Source of the DNA: Lineus longissimus
Lineage: Eukaryota; Nemertea; Pilidiophora; Heteronemertea; Lineidae
NCBI RefSeq assembly: GCF_910592395.1
Contig: NC_088310.1
Coordinates: 3,913,501 to 3,977,500 of the forward strand
DNA: 64,000 nucleotides
Direction: 5' to 3'
The position numbers and the translations under genes were made by a program. The notes under the pieces were generated by a model that saw nothing but the letters and a program-made list of their open reading frames with translations, searched no databases and was not told the origin of the DNA. Of this stretch, positions 51,101-64,000 are shown piece by piece (the first letter of the stretch is position 1; each line of letters begins with the position of its first letter).

Positions 51101-53852
51101 TCCATGCACACAAAGCTTTTGTCGAATGCTTTAACGAAACCGATAATAGATATAGACCTATATTGTTGGCTACACAATTATGTCATTTTTGCTTTAACCT
51201 GCAACTTCCCTTTTGATAAACCAGAATACATCGTATTCAGTACGTTATTCCACGTTAGCACGGCATTTTTCAAAGCTTTTTTCGCAATTTGAGTGATTCA
51301 CCAACCCATGACTTGTCATTGGTGAAAGGCGATGCGGTCTCCCTTCATATCGCGGTTCCCATCTTGGTGAACATTAGAATCTGTATCAACCCCACCACCA
51401 TTCCCTCAGGATCGATGTGGTCTTGATACTGAAATAATCGCCACTTCACCGGTATTTAGATTGATTTTTTTCATCAATACTCATTTACAACGGGAGGACA
51501 CTTATTGTCAGTGTGCGACAAATGCACAATGACGGGAAGCAACCCGACAGTATATACTAGTCATCATGTACGCCCTGTGATACTTTTCACTTCTTGGATG
51601 GCAATTTGGGGTTTGTGTTGACCAGTCCAAACCTCCACAGTGATCGAGCTGCGAAAAAATGGCGAATGCTATGATTTAAACGCAAACTAGGCTTACATAC
51701 GTCATGTCTACATGTACATGTACGTCACTGAGCCTGACCTTTCCAACCGTATAAATGCGATGTTTATTAATGAATTATTTGTTTATTAATGAATTATTTT
51801 ATTTCTTATATATTATAATGAAGGAATATTAATTACAATAGCATTTGTTCTTCTCGATGTATTGTTCATTTTGTGTATTGTCAACGAGTACGACATCCCA
51901 GTAGACAGAGTACCAGGAGGTAATGACAAGTATTGCTCATTCTGTCTCAGTGAATGCCAGTACCGAATGACAACATGCAGAGTACCTGCCTTTTGGTCGC
52001 ACTTGTCACGAAGAAGTTCGCAGCTGACTGCATCAGCGTACCGAAACCCAGTTGCCGTACATGTAGATTCAATGACAGCTACAGTCTGAGAGTTGCATGT
52101 CCATGCTCCGTCCGTTGTCCTCACTTCCTTCAACTAGACGAGGTCAACATACTTCTCAACAAACAGTGTCGTGACGGGTATAGTACAATCGCTGTACAAG
52201 AACATCTGTACAACAGTTCAGCCAAGACCTGTAAAAAACAAATTAAGAGTAATCACCTTAAGACTGTTCTGATAGGGAAGACCGTGAACGCGGAGTGAAT
52301 TTAGCAGCAGACGGCACAAAATATTCGCCAATGATCCAATCAGTGGTCGCTGATTAGATCAAAGTAGTCACATGGGAAAGTCACTCCGTCTTCGGATCAT
52401 TAGAACATTTCCATACAGTAAGGTCGAAGCAAAGATGATACTGTTGATTGAGTGAAGCTGCTACAACAGTGTACACAGAGATGCAGTTTTTCCTTCCTCT
52501 TTGCTCTGTGCTCTGAAACACGCCAAATAGTACGACCTTTTATTTCTATCTGCCTCCGTGCTGTATCCCCTTAGCATTGCCATGGCATTCGTTCATCGCC
52601 AAAAACGGATGTGTGTGCTCAAGAGCTAGTACCCAAACTCCTGTCATACTTGACCAATATAGATCTGCGGAGGCACGCGATTCAACCAACTTTTTCTCTC
52701 TGTCCTAAAAGTCTTCAGTCGTCTTCGCACGACAAATGGAAGATATACATGTAAATGAATGCCCAAGATCATTTCTGACTCACACTAAAATACTGACGCG
52801 ATTAAACCAAATGTAATATTTCATCAAAAACAGCATTGATGGTCACCGATTATTAAAAGCTTGAGGAGGTTGACGTGAGGTCGAATTAGATGACCCTCCC
52901 TTTCCCCTGATAAGCATACCAATCCAATGATGGCCATGTTCTCCTCCCGATGTCAGAGGGGGATAAAATTACCTTTGTAAATGTACCAGTCGTGAACCCG
53001 ACCCGGGGAACCCGATTAGACGCTGCTCCCAAGAGTCTGTCGTGTTTACTTAACCAGAGACAAGCGAGGTGGCATAGAGTCGGGAGACGGCTAGTTATCC
53101 ACAAACGCGATTTACGCGGACGACCAAAGATTTGCGGCGGAGCCTCCGAAGAGATCTTGGGTCCCTGACCAGTATAGACAAAGCAGCAAAACGGGGACCT
53201 CGTGAAAGGTAAATCACGCAAAAAAGAGGTGCATCTTTGAAACTATTCCGTCTCAAGTGCTTTCACAGCAGAGGGCAATAGGAGACGTATGCGGATCATG
53301 AAGCTAGCTCCAAGTAACAGTTCCTCATTTGGCGCCGGTTAATTCATCTTGCTGTGAATAGGGAACTGGGAGATAAGAAAGTATCTCTCAGTTCCCCAAA
53401 TTGTTGTTGCAAATATACAAATAACTAGATAAATTTACATGTACGATCCCCTTCGTTTTTTAACCCTTTAGACTCATCTGTGTCGTAGCTTACTGGTTAC
53501 TTGCCCTAGCGACTAATGCGCCAGTTCGATATAAGTATAAGAAGACCGTTACTATTGGTACTTCCGAGGTTGCTTTCTCCTTAATTAAAATTGATGATTA
53601 TCGCCCAAGAATGATTGTTACGTCGGTATATTTACGTCAGCGCAGTATTTCTCGTGGGCGAGTTATCAATGATGCAATGTATAAGTTTCTATGCATAATT
53701 GAAGTGTGGTTCTTCTGAGACCAATACAAACACACTTGCTTATATGGTGTCTTTGAGCCTTGTCTATGCGCCTTAACCATTTTGAGAATCGATGTGAATG
53801 AATTTCAGAAGAAGTATGCAAGATCCTGTAATTAAGCGAATAGTCAACTTAC
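47339..53852. other. Probable KCNH first intron, no further exon recognised
   Basis: Contains a (CTT)n microsatellite at 48170-48210, a cluster of ACATGT palindromes at 48865-48922, a duplicated TTTATTAATGAATTATTT near 51765-51800, and a small hairpin at 53361-53396. A Cys-containing minus-strand ORF (51813-52133) is protein-like but lacks supporting splice signals. Confidence 0.45.
48170..48210. repeat. (CTT)n microsatellite
   Basis: About 13 uninterrupted trinucleotide units. A shorter (GAA)n run occurs at 38731-38747. Confidence 0.95.
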
Positions 53853-53956
53853 TGTACCATCAGAAAATCTTGATCAGATGCTTCCCAGCGATTGCTGATG
53901 GCAGAAATTCGCCGAGTGAGGTCTGCAGGAATCTTCGTGTCGGCCCAGACGTAATA
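53853..53956 (-). CDS. Possible internal exon with spectrin-like helix
   Basis: A 104-base segment bounded by an acceptor (TGCTAG) and a perfect donor (GTAAGT). It reads YYVWADTKIPADLTRRISAI then SNRWEASDQDFLMV. The LTRRISAISNRWEA pattern resembles a spectrin-type or other coiled-coil helix. In-frame stops lie immediately outside both splice sites, which is what an internal exon shows. No partner exons were found. Confidence 0.3.
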
Positions 53957-56900
53957 CTAGCAGTTTTGAACTGACGTCCCATGCACCAACTCTTAAAAGG
54001 GTTTTTTGTGTCCTTCAAAGAAGAAGGGCGGGAATTCAAGTATTTCAGGCGATGTAGCCCCGTGGCCCTGGCTGATTTGATTGCAAAGACTTCTTGTGTG
54101 ATTTCTAAAAAATGAGTTATGACACGAGAAGTAATGCTTCCACGGTCACCCGACCCAATATCCCTGCACTGCCACTGCATCCTATCCAAGATGTTCTGTT
54201 TTCAAGCCATCAACGCTGCAGCTTACGTCTTGCTCTAAAGCGTCTTCTATGATACTCATTTCACCTTTTTTGCTAGTTGGCCTACAGTATGTAACTGTAT
54301 TCATTCCATACCGAAAGTGTTGTCATATTTACTGACTTCTTGAAGCCATTCCAATCGTGAATATTAGCGATGTCAGTTGCTGTTAATTGTATTATTTCTT
54401 CAGAGACATAGCCTCTGATTGTCTGATACATGTTCCCAAGAGGGACAAGGGGTCGTGGTCGAAAGAGTGGATGATGTTTTGCCTGGATTCGTTCTGACAT
54501 GACGAACATGTTCTGGCTTAAGAATTGGATGATTACCAATTAGGCCAATATGACATTTTAACCTCCTGTGGCAAGGGCTCGAATGCGTTTCACTCTGTGT
54601 GCTATTACTCGGCATAATTTGAACATCTGAAGGACAAGCTGTAATACCTGAGATGTCATATTGAAGGTCCTTCACACACCTCAGTTATGGCTTGATCGTA
54701 ATTGGATCCTATGCCATGGTTAGTGACAGCATAGAATCGGCCGTTTTCCAAAAAAAACAGGCAATTCATGACAAGTTTGAAAATGAATTGCACCTTAAGG
54801 GCTTTTACCGTGCTATTTCTTTTTTTTCTGGAAGGGAATTCGTTCACTCTATCCCCCCCCCCCCCCCCCCTCCCCGGGTCCTCCCCGGCTCTTCGGCCAA
54901 AGACTATCACAAGTCTATGTCTATGGAGTATCAAGTGTCGCTTGAGTCGATAATATAAGCAAGGGCTTGTAAACGATACAAAGCGAAAATCATGCGCCTC
55001 TTCCCGAAGAACAAAGGACAAATTTATCAACGACAATATATCAACTTTTATCAGTTTTATTTTGCTGGACTGATAACAAGTCAGTGGACCAGGTATGTCA
55101 TCAACATATCGATTTCGAATATGTTATTCTAATCAAAAATCGACCGTTTTCATAACTGCTGTGGGCGAATTTCATCACGCGATATGTTGCGTCCAGCCAA
55201 AAAGATAAACGTGTGAGAAAGATTTCACTTGATTTCACAAAGGCGGAATTACCCTTAACTGCGGTTTCTAGCGTGGTGCGGTGTTTTCATGCAGTTATCG
55301 AAGTGACTACAGCCCTAAACCTTCGAGGGAAAGTGATAAAGGAGGGTTTTACAGGTACAGGTTTTACAGCAAGAATTACCCCCCCCCCTTATACTCACCC
55401 TAAATGGGCCATTAGGCTGATTTGCAGATGAAAGACATTTTCAGAATTGACTATAGTATTCTTCAGTCACAATGATGTTGGAATGAGCACCAACACCAAG
55501 GTGCGATAGGTGGATCTGTAAAGGTCGCTCACTAATGGTAGTCGGTAGCGGTGTTCATTAATGATATAAGCTGTTATCTTTTCATTAAGATAATTGTGAT
55601 GACACCATTAATAATCGAGTAAGGACACAAAACTGATGGGTGTGACCTATGGGTCTCGCTAATGCATTAAGGGAACACTATGTGATTTATTTTAACTTTC
55701 ACACAAGCGAGAACCATTACATTGAACATAGTATGATGCCATTTCCATACAGATATTTATTCTAGTTCAATTGAGACACATAACATTATACCATAGAGTA
55801 GTTGGTAGTTGTTGTATTTATTTGCCAGTGATGGTTTGCTGTTGATTGAAAGGGTTGCACACACGCAAACTTCGGCATTGAAGCAATTTCATAACGGTTG
55901 AATCAACACTCATACGCCAGTGGTGATCCTTACTCAAATATGAACAGCTGATAATAAATTTACCGCTATTTACAACACCACTGGGTCATCATGACCATAC
56001 TTGTTTAATGTTGGGCATTTTTACGCCATGTTTTGTTAAAACAACTATGAAATGTTCCAAGTGTTATCTAGTTATTCGTCAATGAAACATACGATCCTCC
56101 CGCCACTTTCCTCAAGCAGCAATCTTTGACTTCTTGACAGGTCTTGACCTATCAGAAGAGAGCTATATCATGCTTGTTCGGCACAGACAGCACTGCCATG
56201 ATCACATACGGGATTTTGATTGGTCAAAACCTGTCACCTGGCGGTCTACAATAACACTACTTCCTAATCCTGCATCGAAACTCCTCTCCATCTCTATCAA
56301 CCAGTTTGCCATCAAACTTTCCGAGTCAGATCCACGTTGAAACTCTCCCTGTATGGGGAAAGCTTGTATACAACTACGTGATTGTGCCAACAACGTTTCA
56401 ACGACAACTGGGCAGTACTGCCATAAACTTCCCCGAAAGGACACTTTTTTATCTGTTTTGTTGCTCTGCCTTCGTAATATGAACTGAGGGAGGACGTGTA
56501 TTTTGGAACTTCAAATGTTTAGTCTGCTGACATAGAATTTAGTGTCATCTAGAAACTTGTCAGTTGACCAACCAGTTCAATTTCGACTCATCGATGTCTT
56601 ACATGTATAAAAAGGCCCAGTCAACAGACATAAGACAAACAAAGTAATATCATCACTGTCAATATAATCACATTGTGTTCATTGTCATACATGTACATAT
56701 TGTAGAATCCGCCCTGTTGACAGAAGCAAGGCGAGAATATGAAGCTGCCGCACATAATCATCATTGCATATACATGGGTGTACGTACATTTACCTGTACA
56801 TCGTATGCATGGTGATCGATATGGGTTTTATAGATCAGCATAACAATAGATTCAGAGGAGGTTTATTGATTAATGAACGAAAAGTAACTACCTGAATATG

Positions 56901-57478
56901 AGTGAGTATTACTTATTGACTGATGAATACCTATGGGGATCACACTGAGTAGGGGAGGAGCAGTCTTTTCTTAGATGCGTCATCAATTTTACTCCCATTT
57001 ATTTTTTAAATTGTCTGAAACTGATTGGATTGATTGAAAATTTTGAAAATTCTGAAAATTTTGAAAATTCGCAATAAATAACAAGTTGAAAGGTGTCCGA
57101 AGTTTTTTAAATATGTAACAATATTTGCACTTTCGTTTTCTTATAGATTTTATGACAAGGAATCTTGGATTTCTAAGGACAAGGTTCCTGTTACAAAATG
57201 TTATGATCTTTTCGGAGCAGCAGGTATGGAACTATTGCGTTTATTCTGACCGCCCAAAATCGAAGTTTCTTAAATGGCTTCACGAACATCAAACTCACAG
57301 ACTTCGTCATTGGAATTTCTAAAAACAGTGTTTTCTGCACTGAGTTTGAAAAAAGAGTTACTACAATGTGTGTTTTTTTACCCTCCAACACTCAAAAAAA
57401 AGAAAGATAGAGTAAGTTTACCTTGCTTTTTGAATGCAACCTTGAAAAGGTCGAAATGACTATTTATCGCGATGACAG
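53957..57478. other. No gene recognised
   Basis: Holds an 18-base C run at 54853-54870 and a GAAAATT-rich simple stretch at ~57035-57070. ORFs are short and without family resemblance. Confidence 0.4.
54853..54870. repeat. Poly-C tract
   Basis: Eighteen consecutive C residues, then TCCCC. Such tracts are prone to sequencing and assembly error. Confidence 0.95.
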
Positions 57479-58095
57479 TCAGCTCGAAAGGTCAATTATG
57501 TTGCCAGCGAGTGGATTATTTCCAGGCACTAAAACTGACGTCGAAATCGAAAAATTGTTCGAAGTATTCAAAATAATTCCTCTCAGCTCTTCAGCTGAGC
57601 TATCGGCTGGAACAAGTGTCATTGTGATGTTTAAAACTAGGGAACACAAGCCCTGTACTGTCACTGACGACAAAATCACAACCTCCGACACTGTCAATGC
57701 TGCCTGTTGAAATTAATTTACTTACAAGTATATACACGTACGCAGTCATGCAAATTTGGTACAAGTACGTAAACCTCATACATGCCACGGGGGGGGGACC
57801 TTAGGTTCTGAGTGGTAAAAGGAAAAAAGGTTTTCTTTGCGATTGTGGCTATCATCTGAATTCTTGAGAAGATTAAGGAGAGACTATACTCCAGACGATT
57901 ATTGTTTTGTTTTTTACGCATGTGCGCATTGAGTTTAGCCCGTAAAATACGGTAAACAAGTCATTTCTTAGAAACGTTGTCTCACAAGCGTTGATCGATA
58001 AGTTCTGATAACCACAGTAGGAACCTTACCTGGTGATCGTGGCAGTCGCCGTTCGTCACGAGATCGAATAGACTGATAAATAGTAGCAGTATCAT
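57479..58095 (-). CDS. Possible small secreted protein, two exons
   Basis: Exon 1, 58095-58030, encodes 22 residues beginning MILLLFISLFDLVTNG, a compact signal peptide, and ends CAG|GTAAGG. Exon 2, 57703-57479, follows an acceptor (ATTTCAACAG) in matching phase 0 and runs 74 codons to TGA. The mature part has hydrophobic strands and potential N-glycosylation sites (NITM, NTSN, NFSI), consistent with an extracellular beta-rich domain. I do not recognise the family. The model rests on the signal peptide, the strong donor and phase agreement; a different second exon is possible. It lies opposite in strand to the KCNH gene, within its presumed intron. Confidence 0.4.
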
Positions 58096-61000
58096 TATGA
58101 GGATAATTGGAATAGAACATATAAAACGATTTTAACCTATCTGTTCTTAAATACGTATGGCAGCCTCAAGAGAGAAAAGTTAATATTTATCCATCGTCAA
58201 GCTAGTGGTAACACCACATCTAGCATAGATTGTTTTCTTTTTTTTTCAGACTCCAAAAAAGGTTTAATGTTGAAAACTACCCCTTAATCGTGTTTTGCAC
58301 ATCAAAAAGTGCAAGAATGCCAAAAAAGGCATTGTTAAGTCTATGTGAAGAGATTAAAAATCGATAGTTATGCCTGTAAGAGTGTATCTTCGACCTTTTA
58401 TCCATTTTTTTTCAGATTTTTGGAGAGCGGCCAATCTTATCTCTGACTAACAACAAACCGAGAAAAAAAATCTAACTTCTGTGGACTCGGATTTGAAGTA
58501 GGCAAACCCATAGACTATGATGACACAACCATATTGGTGTTTCCTAATATCACATTACCAAACCAATGTTCAGAATCAAACGTATCTATTGGTGCTATTT
58601 CCCTTCGGCAGCCTGAGTAAACTGTGATAATCAATGCAAACCCTGCATGATTGCGAAAAATTATTGACTTTTCATCTCTAACAATAGGCTCGGTGTCTGT
58701 CTAAAATTAGCAGCACATACAAATTGTCATTTCAGAGTAGTGCAGGAAAGTTGTACTTTCGACGTCATGTAGCGTGAGTGTTTGTTCATACACATATGAA
58801 AATAAAAGTCTTTATATGATTCATTTAGAATTCATGAATGGAAAGTCATGATAATAGCAAGAATTACAATATCTTTCATTGTGAGTGTATTATCGTTATT
58901 ATTGATACTGAGATAAAACGGCCATAAACGAATTGCATAAGTTACGACGAATTGTTGTTTGGGGAATGATCTGTAACCAGGCTTCTATACGAGAAATTAT
59001 CAAGCGCTCATCACGCTTTATCACCGTTTTTCAGTGCATTCTGTAGCAACCCTTGATGCTGTAAGACCGCATTAATCAATGCAGACAAATTGCGTTATTA
59101 CACTTTGTACTTCGATTTTACCTTTTTTTGTAAACAATGCTTTGTATTTTGATTACAAAGCCCTATTCAATCTCAACTTCTCGATGACATAATTTCAAAG
59201 CTGTACTCTGAACCATCTTACATTCGATCAGTAAATGTAACAGAAATAGACACCTTGGGTCTTCTTCAATATTGCCAGCTTCTATTTTTACCACAAATCT
59301 ATCATTTTACCAATCAGGTGCAATTGATCAAGCAATCACGTTTTACGCCATAATTTTGCTCCGTGTCGCGCCGTTGCCAATGACGACGGTTATATGTAAA
59401 CACACAAGTTATTTCAGCATTCATTCAAGGTATGACTTTATGGGTGCAGTTTCATTTCTGTCTCGACGGCACGTAGAAATTGCTGAACCCATTCAATGGA
59501 CAAACGCGATGCTAACGAATCAATTGATAGACCAGTCGAGCACATTAATGAACACTTAAACTTGATTAGCGAACTCGATTTTTCCCCGTGAATGCCAAAG
59601 ATGGCAAACTAATAGACCCTCTTCATGTTTTTCATTTTTTGTAACAGCTTATATCGATGAATGAGTTTCCACGTCGATGTCATGGAGTCACTAATCTACT
59701 GGTATATATTCTGAATAAAGTAATTATTTTGCACCCATAAAATAAGGTCGGTCGGATTACCAGCCTCGTATTCTATTTCCACATATCTCACATGTACATA
59801 CATCTACCAACAATGTAACGGTCTCCCTTGGCTAGACTCATCGAAAAATGTCACCACGGATTTAAGGTGGTACGAACCTTGGGTTGGATCGAAAAATCTG
59901 TGTTTTCGCAGCAAAGTATCATTTGTCCTACTTTTGAGCTCTGGTTTGGTCGGCCTTGGAGTGTGAACCTCTCGCGAGGATAGTGGGTCAATTTAACTTA
60001 TTTATTTGTTATTAGGTTAGCTTGTAGAGGTCTACCGCAGCAACATTTATCGGCTAAGACACCATATCAAAAAATCATAGAAAATTATTGGTGGCCATGC
60101 AAAAATGATGCCTTATGGGAACTGGTTTCGTCTGTATTTAAAGAAGCAGAACGGCCTTGCTCGCGATTCTGCTTGGGTCTTTCATTATTAATCATCAGAG
60201 CTCATGATATGTTCAGGATTGTTCTGCAATGGATTTATGTCCATTAGGGCGCGGAATACAGGCAGAGCGGCATGGAATCGAGCATATTTAGTTTGAGTGA
60301 TACTACTTTCATCATTCCTGTCATAATATGAGAGGAATGATGGAAGTAGCCTTCCGGCTGTGGCAAATCCGATCGTCTGGCATGTCTAGTGAACAGATTG
60401 AAATGTCATCAATTAGCGATTGGAATAGCTTTGCACTGGACAAAAATGCACAAACGTGCCTTTTCGAAAATCAAGCAGAATAAAATATACTCACTCGGTG
60501 GCTTATATTTCAGTTGTCTCGTGAAGTAGACTTTTGAAGCACTTTCCAAATAAGACTGCACTGAACATTTCAGCGCCAAACCTACTTATCAGCAGAAAGC
60601 ACACAAAACTCCACTCCAGCTTGCTATTTAGCAAGTTATCGGTTTTCGTTCGGCTGACAGCCTTGCGTATTCGCATCAATGTGAGGGTAAACTAGCACAC
60701 GTTAGCGGCGAAAAGCGTTAAGGGGCGGGCTGTCAGTCGAGTATCTATTATTCTACAAAATATAATATTTCTGCAAATGGAATGGTGACATTGTTTTAAA
60801 TGCGATGTAAATAACTATCATTTCTATGAATAGGAATTTATTTTAGGTATTATGTACATGTACATCTATGCTAATATTTTTATACCGCGTTCAGAGTTTT
60901 GAACAGCGAGTCCACTGTTTTCTATCGGCATTGACACAAACACTGAAGAAAAACAATGTTTGGCAGAACGAGTTTTTTCATTCCCGTGATAGGTTCCCAT

Positions 61001-61227
61001 GATGTGAACCAACGATAAAAATACCAGTTAGCTCAAAGGGGATTAAAGCGATTCTGTTGACATTTTTTCTACCAAAGCGAATATCATCGATTACAAAAAA
61101 AATTCTTTACAATTTGGCTGTATCCCAAATGCTAACCTTTGGCAGTGTCTATTATCAATGATTGTATTACGATGTCGCATCCTGGTCTTTCAACTACACG
61201 GGGCTGTAGCTATTCAGATTCATGGCA
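58096..61227. other. No gene recognised
   Basis: Includes an isolated imperfect hairpin at ~60301-60347. No exon with supporting signals was found. Confidence 0.4.
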
Positions 61228-61441
61228 GCAGTAGATACTCTACCAACGGCCGAATAAGGTCAGTTTTGAAATCATGAATTCAAGTCTTAATTTGAATTCG
61301 ATGTGGGAAGTTTACCAGTCATTGATATTGAATGACAGACAGCCACCCTCGAATTCATACCTCTCATGAGATTCTAGAAAAAAGCCAGAATTCATGAATG
61401 CAATGCTGACCTTAGAAGGGCGCGGGTAGAGTAACTACTGC
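61228..61441. mobile_element. MITE-like element, 214 bp, ~50 bp inverted ends
   Basis: Left end GCAGTAGATACTCTACC and right end GGTAGAGTAACTACTGC are inverted copies with one mismatch, followed inward by AAGGTCAG and ATTCATGAAT blocks in inverted order. No ORF. Confidence 0.7.
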
Positions 61442-64000
61442 AAAACCACTAGATTCTATATTGACTATGAATACAACATGTCATGTGGCTGAATGTAAAT
61501 CATACCAACGATGCATATTTGTATCAGCGCATGCAATCAAACCACTCTGAATTTGTTTGTGAATTTGTCCGCTATATTTGGTTAACTTTTCAATAAACAA
61601 AATATGATTTAAAACGCACAATCACGCATTTGTCGCAGTAAGTCGTTTTTTTACATATGAACTGATGCGGCAGTTTAGATCGACGTCTACCATTCTGGTT
61701 ATGATAATAGCATCATGTGAACTGAAACCTCGATTCAGCATATTTGCTTGTTTGAGAGACGATTTTGTCCTTGATCGGAGACAGTGATTAAGAAGGGTTG
61801 TACAGACCTCTGCGAAAATATCTCTCCTGTGTGCTCCAAGCTTTGCCCAAAGAACGGTAAACATGACCAGCCTGAACTCGAAAACTAACACTGCGCAGCA
61901 GCTGACTGATTCGTGCTCTGAAACGCAATAACCACGGTTCCATGACGACGGAAGAATGGTTGTTGACATTCTGTCGTCAATAATTTCAGGCGTCGATTTG
62001 ATTAGTTAACGATAACGGTGGGGCTTTTTTCTATGGCCGTGGCAATGTTTGTGTCAAAAGTTGTCTTCACTAAAGCATGGGTCATGACCGCCTGATGTAG
62101 AAGTAATTATATGATGATAATTACGGAACCCACGCCCGTTACCTCCCAATTGACGTGGGTGGGACCGCCGTGGCTTTCGAAATGCCAGTGGGCTTTGGGT
62201 AAATATTTTTCACGGCTATATAAAGTCACGGTGAATATTATAGAACAAATCAAATTTGGAAGTGAAGAACAGGAAAAAGGTCGGCAGTGAATATTATTAC
62301 AAAAGAATGATGACGAATGCATGTGGTAACCTTGCCAGTATTAAAGTACATGTATACATTGTCACACTCTAATCAGCAGCAAATGTTATTGGCCATTTTT
62401 AGAATGATAACATGGATTGCCTGATAAAATCGTGAAACCTCAATAATAAAGAATATGTACCTTGACCATGATCGTTGATACTATCATTTGACATGCATCA
62501 TCAAACTCTAATAATCAAACTAATATTTTCTCAATACACTTTCCATCGCCAGTTTCCTGTGGTTGGCTATTGAGATGGAAAAATCGCATTTCATGTAAAT
62601 CTGGTCTTTGCGTCGTGTCAACGCACTTCCTGTATTATTTCTGGCCCATTATCTTCATGAAACGCGCGGTATATGAGAACTACGTAGTCAAAGAAAGGTA
62701 CATTGGCACGTGCTTCGAATGTAAGCAATGGTTGACTTTGCTAAAGCTAGATAAGTGGCGACGAGCGACATAAGCGACCCGTGAGCAGGGTCATGAAATA
62801 ATTGCTTAGCACGAACCGGTAATCGTACAGATTTAAGGTCATTAACAGAATAATATATGATGAATTGACGAATGAGATCTGTCCGCGGAACTTAAACTGA
62901 ATAATGCAAAATTAATGAATTTGTCATAACGTTGAGGACATTGATCTGGTGTAACTAGTACTGAGCAGTGTACGAATAACGGGTCATGTGGTATTGTTTT
63001 GGCCATCATATCTTTCAATAATTCTTGACCAGCGAAAAGGAAGAAGGCATTTTACCACACAAGTCTTCCACGCCGCTATCACCCTTAAGTTAAGTTTTGA
63101 TTTGGGGAGTCTTTTGCGTTAAACATGGCGTAAAATCCCTATAAATGTGGGTAAAGGTTATTTAGCTTGACTTCACACAAAAATGATAATAGTGCATGTA
63201 TGTATCATCGTGATGGACCATTTGGGACTGTGCGAAATGAAATGATAATTATTCGAGCGGACTCGTATCCTTCGAGCGCTATTTGAATCTACACGAGATG
63301 CTTCAAATCTAGCACTAGCACAATCCGTCAATCGAAAGTTACCACATTAGCTACTAGAGATCTAAACTAACGGATCGTCCTCAGGTGGCCCTCTATTTGG
63401 TTTGTATTTTCACGACTCTCATAAATGTCATTTAAGAATAGTAAGAGCCAGAAATATGGTATGAATTATGCATAAATTGCTAGAGCACCACCTGTGATGT
63501 TCTAAATAAAGAATATCGTGTTTGCTAATTACCTTTTGATATTACATGTAATAGTGATTATACGTCTCATAAAATCACATAAACTACTCAGAAGTGAATT
63601 GATGTCAGACTCACTTTATGTTTTTGTAATGGGTAATGTTTTTCGTATTATAATGTATGTTATAAGTATTGTTTCTAAAGATAAAATGAAGAAGCAGCAG
63701 TCATTTCATCAAACGATGAACTTGTCTGTTGACAATGTTGTACTGAATGTTTGAGCAAAGCTAATTAGACATTATGGTGTTTATGGTGTCAATTCATCTC
63801 TCTTAAGATGAAATATGGAGGTACAATGTACCTCCTCCTCGAATTAATGTCGGTCACATTGCTCATAAAGAAGGCAACCCCACCCTGATGACAAATAAGT
63901 AATGCATTCGCTGTAAATGGGTCGTAATCCATCCTCAATCAGTAACTGTTGCATGTTATATTCCGAGTAGACCTTCTGTCTGGCATAGCATTTACATACA
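61442..64000. other. No gene recognised
   Basis: ORFs up to ~115 codons without family resemblance or matching splice sites. AT-rich intron or intergenic DNA. Confidence 0.4.

Noticed and set aside
51813-52133. Cys-containing minus-strand ORF
   Set aside because: Protein-like in places but lacks a convincing acceptor, start codon or domain.

Overview
This is a 64 kb piece of a eukaryotic, animal genome. The genes are split by canonical GT-AG introns, intergenic DNA is AT-rich and full of inverted-repeat elements, and several genes are unmistakably metazoan: stum/SPEC3, the EAG potassium-channel PAS cap, RPS29 and METTL24-like proteins. Frequent short palindromes (TACATGTA, TAGGCCTA) fit a marine invertebrate such as an ambulacrarian or lophotrochozoan. 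I cannot name the species, and the gene models below were built by eye from splice signals, reading-frame phase and recognised motifs.

Layout. 179-605: a fold-back element. 4133-7072 (+): a three-exon stum/SPEC3-family membrane protein whose stop codon lies inside a 66-68 bp tandem repeat (7071-7515). 8649-11264 (+): a DNA transposon with a Kolobok-like DDE transposase broken by one TGA, plus a P2RX7-intracellular-domain-like ORF. 13023-18333 (-): a six-exon protein with a galectin-like domain lacking the sugar-binding residues and a long charged tail; part of one exon has been duplicated nearby. 19978-21580 (-): 3' exons of an unknown gene. 22865-26902 (-): a three-exon unknown protein. 28597-31539 (-): a PAN/apple-like exon followed by two paralogous large terminal exons that may be alternatives. 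33987-35014 (-): a decayed voltage-gated K+ channel copy. 35066-36126 (-): a LicD-family protein. 38405-39352 (+): a complete RPS29 gene. 41597-44901 (-): a seven-exon protein with two tandem METTL24-like domains. 47260-47338 (+): the first coding exon of an EAG-type (KCNH) potassium channel, whose remaining exons are not recognisable here and probably lie beyond the window. 57479-58095 (-): a possible small secreted protein.

The genes do not form an operon or an evident pathway; this is an ordinary stretch of invertebrate chromosome. The most unusual items are the fused two-domain METTL24-like protein, the galectin-like protein with its duplicated exon, the duplicated PAN-linked terminal exons, the K+ channel pseudogene with a second small remnant, and the hairpin-bearing tandem repeat across the stum stop codon. 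Everything after 47.4 kb is gene-poor and may be largely KCNH intron.
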